DNA of 64,000 bases from Tropicibacter sp. Alg240-R139 (GTDB lineage Bacteria; Pseudomonadota; Alphaproteobacteria; Rhodobacterales; Rhodobacteraceae): the NCBI RefSeq assembly GCF_900537075.1, contig NZ_UNRA01000007.1, positions 99,827 to 163,826 on the forward strand. Reading direction: 5' to 3'. The notes under the pieces are model-generated. The model had not been told where the DNA came from, made no database searches, and worked only from the letters and a program-made list of their open reading frames with translations. Below are positions 59,951 to 64,000 of this stretch, piece after piece (within the stretch, counting starts at the first letter, position 1; each line of letters starts with the position of its first letter). The translations under genes and the position numbers were made by a program.

Positions 59951-60691
59951 TCACCCAATGGCGCTGAACCACGGAATGTGCTCCAGCATCCATTGCGCAA
60001 TCAGGTTGATTGAATTGGTTGCGATCAGAACGCCAAACAGAACCAGCATCCCACCCATTATCTTTTCCACCGTCCCCAGATGGCGACGGAACCGGGACAT
60101 CCACGACATGAACGGCCCGATGAACAGCGCGGCGATCACAAACGGAAGGGTCATCCCCAGCCCATAAACGAACAACAGCGTCGCCCCTTGCGTGGCCGAT
60201 TCCTGGCCCGCCGCCGTAAACAGGATCGCTGCCAGAACTGGACCAACACAGGGCGTCCACCCAAACGCAAAGGCCAGCCCAATAACATAGGCCCCGACGT
60301 AACCGACGTTGTTTGTGTCACCTGCATCCGTGCGAAACTGCCTGTAAAGAAATCCGATCCGAACTATGCCCAGGAAATGCAAACCCATCGCGATGATCAG
60401 CACCGCAGCCGCCCACCGCAGGATATCGAAATATTCACGCACCATCTGCCCAAACGCGCTGGCAGTCGCCCCCAGCCCCATAAAGATCGTGATCACCCCA
60501 AGCGCAAAGCAGCACGCCGCCATAAAGGCGCGTCGCCGCACGTCTGACGTGATTGCCGCATTTGCCGAGATTTGGTTCATGCCCACACCAGCCAAGTAAC
60601 TTAGATAGAAAGGAACGATGGGCAGAATGCAGGGCGACAAAAAGGACAGAAGTCCGGCGATCAGCGCTCCAAAATACGTGACGTCGAACAT
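59951..60691 (-). CDS. soxV: CcdA-like thiol electron transporter SoxV
   Basis: Membrane protein of 246 residues with six hydrophobic spans. ALIAGLLSFLSPCILPIVPFYLSYLAG and AFGWTPCVGPVLAAILF carry the two redox Cys residues of the CcdA/DsbD family. It moves reducing power from cytoplasmic thioredoxin to periplasmic SoxW. The ATG at 60691 follows GAGG by five bases; the longer frame begins with an unsupported GTG. Confidence 0.93.
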   Translation of the reverse strand: MFDVTYFGALIAGLLSFLSPCILPIVPFYLSYLAGVGMNQISANAAITSDVRRRAFMAACCFALGVITIFMGLGATASAFGQMVREYFDILRWAAAVLIIAMGLHFLGIVRIGFLYRQFRTDAGDTNNVGYVGAYVIGLAFAFGWTPCVGPVLAAILFTAAGQESATQGATLLFVYGLGMTLPFVIAALFIGPFMSWMSRFRRHLGTVEKIMGGMLVLFGVLIATNSINLIAQWMLEHIPWFSAIG

Positions 60692-60719
60692 GGGCACCTC
60701 AAATCGTCGCGCTTGTAAT

Positions 60720-60735
60720 ATTCAAACATAGGATT
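60720..60735. promoter_or_regulatory. Candidate SoxR box between soxV and soxS
   Basis: ATTC (60720-60723), eight bases and GATT (60732-60735) agree with the ATTC-N8-GAAT form at seven of eight fixed positions. The stretch AATATTCAAACAT also resembles AATATTCTGAACAT in the soxW-soxX gap. It lies in the 57-base divergent promoter of soxVW and soxSRT. Confidence 0.5.
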
Positions 60736-60748
60736 ATGATGTAAATCG

Positions 60749-61141
60749 ATGACTCGTCAATTGGGAATCCACGTGAAACTGCTGGGCACCATTCTTATCG
60801 CAACCCTGGGTTGGCTGCCAATTGCTGCCACCGCCGAGACCTATCTGCTAATGGCAGAAGAGGATGGCTGCTATTGGTGCGCCAAGTGGAACGAGGAAAT
60901 TGCCCACATCTACCCCAAGACGGTCGAAGGCAGGACTGCGCCTTTACGGCGCTACGATCTGCACAGCGACACGCCCGGCGTCGCCTTTGTAAGCCGCGTC
61001 CATTTCACGCCTACCTTCATTCTTGTGCAGGATGGGGCCGAGGTTGGCCGCGTCGAAGGATACCCGGGCGAAGATTTCTTCTGGGGCCTACTCAATCAAA
61101 TGTTTGAACAGGCAAGGATCCCCCTGGACACAACAGGATGA
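60749..61141 (+). CDS. soxS: Periplasmic thioredoxin SoxS
   Basis: Small thioredoxin of 130 residues with signal peptide (LLGTILIATLGWLPIAATA) and active CYWC (Cys41, Cys44) in MAEEDGCYWCAKWNEE; the cis-Pro lies in RVHFTPTFILV. In Paracoccus it reactivates the SoxYZ carrier by reduction. It overlaps soxR by ATGA and is divergent from soxVW. Confidence 0.9.
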   Translation: MTRQLGIHVKLLGTILIATLGWLPIAATAETYLLMAEEDGCYWCAKWNEEIAHIYPKTVEGRTAPLRRYDLHSDTPGVAFVSRVHFTPTFILVQDGAEVGRVEGYPGEDFFWGLLNQMFEQARIPLDTTG

Positions 61142-61512
61142 GCACCATGACACCTGAAACCCGCCCCGAAGCTGCGCCGCGATTGCCCGTTTTCGACCCC
61201 AACATGTGCGCCGAAGACATGGAACGCATGATGACCAACGCTCAGCTGGCATCGAACTTTCTGAAGGCCATCAGCCACGAGGGACGGTTGATGATTCTGT
61301 GCCACCTCGCAACTGGCGAGAAGTCGGTCACCGAATTGGAAGAACTGCTGTCGGCCCGTCAAGCCGCGGTGTCACAACAGCTCTCGCGCTTGCGGCTCGA
61401 AGGGCTGGTCACCCCCCGTCGCGATGGCAAAACGATCTACTATTCCTTGACAGACGACCGCCCCAAACAAATCATGGAAGTGGTCTATGACCTCTTTTGC
61501 AGGCAAGACTGA
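61138..61512 (+). CDS. soxR: ArsR-family repressor SoxR
   Basis: Winged-helix repressor of 124 residues; HTH region SVTELEELLSARQAAVSQQLSRLRLEGLV, wing RRDGKTIYYSL. A Cys in MILCHLATGE and a Cys near the C-terminus (LFCRQD) are placed so that they could sense persulfide or sulfur redox state, as in SqrR/BigR-type regulators. It represses sox genes in absence of reduced sulfur by analogy with Paracoccus and Pseudaminobacter. Confidence 0.92.
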   Translation: MSTMTPETRPEAAPRLPVFDPNMCAEDMERMMTNAQLASNFLKAISHEGRLMILCHLATGEKSVTELEELLSARQAAVSQQLSRLRLEGLVTPRRDGKTIYYSLTDDRPKQIMEVVYDLFCRQD

Positions 61513-61554
61513 ATCAAGGCCATCGCTGGTCTGCCTTTTGGGAGGAGGCCGGAC

Positions 61555-62610
61555 ATGCTCGAATATCTGGGAGAGGCCAACACCGCGGCCCTGATCGGGC
61601 TTATCGGGGGAATCGCCCTTGGCCTGGCCGCCCGCATTGGCCGTTTTTGCACTCTTGGCGCGATAGAGGATGCTCTCTATGGCGCCGATGACCGTAGACT
61701 GCGCATGTGGGGCATTGCCATTGGCGTGGCCATCATCGGCGTACATGTCGCCATGTCCTATGGCGCCTTGGATTTGGCCCAGACCACCTATCTGGACCGC
61801 GTCTGGAGCCCTTTGGGGACAATCATCGGCGGGCTGATGTTCGGCTATGGCATGGCGCTGAGCGGCAATTGCGGCTACGGCGCGCTGGCCCGATTGGGCG
61901 GCGGCGACTTGCGCGCCTTTGTGATCGTGATCGTCATGGGCCTGTCGGCCTATTTTGTAATGTCCGGCCCCTTGGCCCACACACGGGTCATGATCTTTCC
62001 TGTCGAATTCAACGCCGAAACCCCACAAGGTTTCAGCGCTTACGCACAAAAGTTTTGGGGCATATCGCCTCTCGTCACGGGACTTGGCATCGGCGGAGCA
62101 ATACTCGGGCTCACCCTATCCAATTCAGCCCTGCGCGCCTCTCCAAAACACATCTTCTGGGGCACTGTCGTAGGATTGGCCGTCGTATCGGGTTGGGTTG
62201 GAACCTATTGGGTCGCCAACACTGGGTTTGACGCTGAACCAATTGAAACCCACAGCTTTGTCGCCCCGATCGGCGACACGATTTATTACGGCATGACCGC
62301 ATCAGGGAACACACTGTCGTTTAGCGTCGGTTCGGTTGTTGGCGTCATCCTGGGCGCGTGTCTGGGGTCATTCTCCAAGGGCCATTTCCGGTGGGAAGCC
62401 TGCGAAGACCCTCGCGAACTGCGTCGTCAGATCCTGGGCGCCGTCATCATGGGCCCCGGTGCAATCCTCGCCGTTGGATGCAGCTTGGGTCAAGGCGTCT
62501 CGGCCTTTTCGGTGCTGGCCTACAGTGCGCCAGTGGCGTTTGTGGCGATTTTCGCAGGCGCGGCCATTGGGTTGAAGCAGCTGATCACCGGCTTTGCTCC
62601 GGCCGAGTAG
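61555..62610 (+). CDS. soxT: YeeE/YedE-family transporter SoxT
   Basis: Membrane protein of 351 residues with about nine to ten spans. The family Cys residues lie in IGRFCTLGAIEDA, MALSGNCGYGALARLGGG and LAVGCSLGQGVSAFSVLA. SoxT next to soxSR has been linked to thiosulfate or sulfur signal uptake and to SoxR control. GGAGGAGG lies before the ATG. It is a distant paralogue of 47936-48997. Confidence 0.88.
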   Translation: MLEYLGEANTAALIGLIGGIALGLAARIGRFCTLGAIEDALYGADDRRLRMWGIAIGVAIIGVHVAMSYGALDLAQTTYLDRVWSPLGTIIGGLMFGYGMALSGNCGYGALARLGGGDLRAFVIVIVMGLSAYFVMSGPLAHTRVMIFPVEFNAETPQGFSAYAQKFWGISPLVTGLGIGGAILGLTLSNSALRASPKHIFWGTVVGLAVVSGWVGTYWVANTGFDAEPIETHSFVAPIGDTIYYGMTASGNTLSFSVGSVVGVILGACLGSFSKGHFRWEACEDPRELRRQILGAVIMGPGAILAVGCSLGQGVSAFSVLAYSAPVAFVAIFAGAAIGLKQLITGFAPAE

Positions 62611-62668
62611 AACACCACACCCAAGGCCACCCGTCACAGACACATTCGACACCCGCACCAATCAAACC

Positions 62669-63181
62669 ATGGCGCGCCACACCAAAGCGCGCCGCCTTCT
62701 CAAGGCGTATAATGCTTCGGATACCGAAGAGCCTGAAGCACGCGTTCAGATACTATCCGACTTGCTCGGCACCTGCGGCCCAGGTGCTTGGATGGAACCG
62801 CCGTTCTGTTGCGACTATGGCGACAACATCCACCTGGATGCGGGCGTGTTCGTCAACTTCAACTGCACCATGCTGGACGGCGATCAAATTCTCATCGGCG
62901 AAGACACCCTGTTGGGTCCGTCGATTCATATCTACGCCACCTCCCAACTGATCCAAGCCGAGGAGCGCATCTATATCGAAGATAGTCTGCCCAAGTATCG
63001 CACGTCCGCCCAGCCCGTGACCATCGGCAAGCGCGTCTGGATCGGAGGGGATGCGATTATCCTGCCCGGGGTTGAGATCGGCGACGGCACCACAGTTGGC
63101 GCGGGGTCAATTGTGACACAGTCCCTGCCTGCGCGGGTCTTTGCGGCGGGAAACCCATGTCGGACTGTGCGAGAGTTGTAA
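62669..63181 (+). CDS. LacA/Maa-type sugar O-acetyltransferase
   Basis: Hexapeptide-repeat acetyltransferase of 170 residues. PPFCCDYGDNIHLDAGVFVNFNCTMLD is the family start of the left-handed beta helix; SIHIYATSQLI stands where the catalytic His lies, and RVWIGGDAIILPGVEIGDGTTVGAGSIV ends it. It would acetylate a sugar or similar hydroxyl from acetyl-CoA. The N-terminal helix domain is short compared with Maa. The ATG at 62669 is used; the longer frame overlaps soxT and starts with TTG. Confidence 0.85.
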   Translation: MARHTKARRLLKAYNASDTEEPEARVQILSDLLGTCGPGAWMEPPFCCDYGDNIHLDAGVFVNFNCTMLDGDQILIGEDTLLGPSIHIYATSQLIQAEERIYIEDSLPKYRTSAQPVTIGKRVWIGGDAIILPGVEIGDGTTVGAGSIVTQSLPARVFAAGNPCRTVREL

Positions 63182-63185
63182 TTTA

Positions 63186-63710
63186 ATGAATTCCGGTTCA
63201 AAAGCCGTAGTGTTCCCACCACTTCTGGCGCTACGAACCGAACCCACAGCCCAAGCTAACGAGATACATTTGACGATTTCAAAATTACTCGCCGTGACCG
63301 CCACCATCTGCTGCCTGAATTCTACAGCTTATTCCAGCGAGGGCAAAATCCCGGCTGGAAACATAATGAACAGCTTCAAATTCGTCGTTCCACAAACAAG
63401 TCAGGGGCAGCGGCCTGAGGGCGACGGCGAAATTCTGGGCAAACATTTCTCATTCAGGCACACTAAGCTGGCCGCCAATGAGCCTTTTGAAATTGAAATT
63501 CGCTCTAAGAATTTAGGCCGCAACGACGCCTTTAACGCTGCGCTTTTGCTCAGTTCTGCCTTGTGTCTCATTAAACTGCAAAGCTCGGTTGGCTTGCATC
63601 CAGTCAACGTCCAAAAAACTCCGGGCTCGGACCAGTTCCACTATATTGCCTCGTGCAGCGGCGAACCAACTAGCCAAGTTACACGCAACGCACGGAATGA
63701 CTGCAGGTAG
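63186..63710 (+). CDS. Hypothetical secreted protein, unrecognised
   Basis: I do not recognise this protein. The frame from the ATG at 63186, four bases after the acetyltransferase stop, gives 174 residues. An in-frame TTG at 63270 would give 146 residues with a good signal peptide (LTISKLLAVTATICCLNSTAYS, cleaved before Ser-Glu). The second start seems likelier biologically, but the ATG has operon spacing. The mature part has three Cys residues and no membrane span. Base use is lower in GC than neighbours, a sign of relaxed selection or transfer. It ends 14 bases before the tuf terminator. Confidence 0.5.
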   Translation: MNSGSKAVVFPPLLALRTEPTAQANEIHLTISKLLAVTATICCLNSTAYSSEGKIPAGNIMNSFKFVVPQTSQGQRPEGDGEILGKHFSFRHTKLAANEPFEIEIRSKNLGRNDAFNAALLLSSALCLIKLQSSVGLHPVNVQKTPGSDQFHYIASCSGEPTSQVTRNARNDCR

Positions 63711-63723
63711 AAGGAAACAAAGA

Positions 63724-63760
63724 AGAAGGCCGCTCCGATTGGAGCGGCCTTCTTTGTTTG
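63724..63760. terminator. Bidirectional intrinsic terminator between tuf and the hypothetical gene
   Basis: AAGAAGGCCGCTCC (63724-63737) and GGAGCGGCCTTCTT (63742-63755) form a 14-bp perfect stem with loop GATT. TTCTTTGTTT follows on the plus strand, and on the minus strand the arm continues into T-rich TTCTTCTTTG. It can end both converging genes; its chief job is likely for tuf. Confidence 0.9.
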
Positions 63761-63835
63761 TCTCACCGGTGTGGCTTTCGGGAGCTCTTGCCTGAGGCAA
63801 AAGCCCCTGTCGCCACTATCAGAGCAGAGCTCTGA

Positions 63836-64000
63836 TTACTCAGTGATTTTCGACACAACGCCGGCGCCTACGGTGCGGCCGCCTTCGCGGATCGCGAAGC
63901 GCAGACCCTGCTCCATTGCGATCGGTGCGATCAGTTCAACGTCGAACTTCAGGTTGTCGCCAGGCATAACCATTTCGGTGCCCTCGGGCAGGTTCACGGT
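63836..64000 (-). CDS. tuf: Elongation factor Tu, C-terminal part (cut by window edge)
   Basis: The last 54 codons of EF-Tu, which carries aminoacyl-tRNA to the ribosome. The translation ends [18 protein letters not shown] ... [18 protein letters not shown], the conserved domain III end. The rest lies beyond the right edge. Codon choice is strongly biased, as expected for a highly expressed gene. It is followed by the strong terminator at 63724-63760. Confidence 0.97.
   Translation of the reverse strand, partial: TVNLPEGTEMVMPGDNLKFDVELIAPIAMEQGLRFAIREGGRTVGAGVVSKITE

Noticed and set aside
1..64000. CRISPR arrays, insertion sequences, prophage genes
   Set aside because: No regularly spaced direct repeats, transposase or phage structural motifs were seen on either strand.

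Overview
The window reads as chromosomal DNA of a marine Roseobacter-group alphaproteobacterium (Rhodobacteraceae, most like Ruegeria). The grounds are high GC, a complete sox thiosulfate-oxidation cluster in the Paracoccus order, a ring-hydroxylating paa phenylacetate pathway, TRAP transport, an ALAS-type hemA, and a DddQ-type DMSP lyase whose key residues fall at the positions known for the Ruegeria enzyme. No transposase, prophage or CRISPR array is visible. The genes are dense and mostly in tightly coupled operons.

Layout. 1-1.8 kb: phnC (phosphonate ABC ATPase) and rpe, divergent. 1.85-2.06 kb: a dispersed repeat, partly repeated at 30.4 kb. 2.1-10.5 kb: a minus-strand seven-gene beta-oxidation operon with the gene content of the pim (dicarboxylate/pimelate) operons. 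10.7-12 kb: an FkbM methyltransferase and a small DUF1127 protein. 12-24 kb: a bipartite locus. On the minus strand are an FAD/GcvT demethylating dehydrogenase, an MDR dehydrogenase, dddQ, three mandelate-racemase-family enzymes, a small cupin and a class III aminotransferase; five successive gene junctions are ATGA overlaps. Divergent on the plus strand are an RpiR regulator, a Rieske oxygenase with the quaternary-amine type of bridging Glu, a GFA/CENP-V protein and a CMD-family protein. I read this as a locus for betaine-type osmolytes, with DMSP cleavage built in.

24.2-41 kb: the phenylacetate pathway. A plus-strand operon holds the thiolase, paaABCDE and an extra PaaA/C-like protein. A minus-strand operon holds paaG-paaI-paaK-paaR. 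Then come a fused hydratase/dehydrogenase, a DctPQM TRAP transporter and paaZ on the plus strand. Inverted repeats of the form ACCGA-N4-TCGGT, or related to it, lie in the promoters and fit the TetR regulator PaaR. A PaaX-family regulator lies further on at 42.3 kb. 41-46 kb: RidA, a WYL regulator, PaaX, an alpha/beta hydrolase, a VOC protein with a 28-bp palindrome at its promoter, an acyltransferase and tRNA-Trp.

46-62.6 kb: sulfur oxidation. soxG-soxH and a YeeE/YedE transporter are on the plus strand. soxV-W-X-Y-Z-A-B-C-D-E-F, a DUF302 protein and hemA are on the minus strand. soxS-soxR-soxT are on the plus strand. Repeats close to ATTC-N8-GAAT in three sox promoters are candidate SoxR (ArsR-family) sites. 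62.7-64 kb: an acetyltransferase, an unrecognised secreted protein, a strong terminator and the 3' end of tuf, which runs off the window.

Most striking: the DMSP/betaine locus with its likely RpiR operator; the mapped paa operator set; the SoxH homologue that has lost the HxHxDH metal motif; the sox-linked hemA; and the dispersed repeats.
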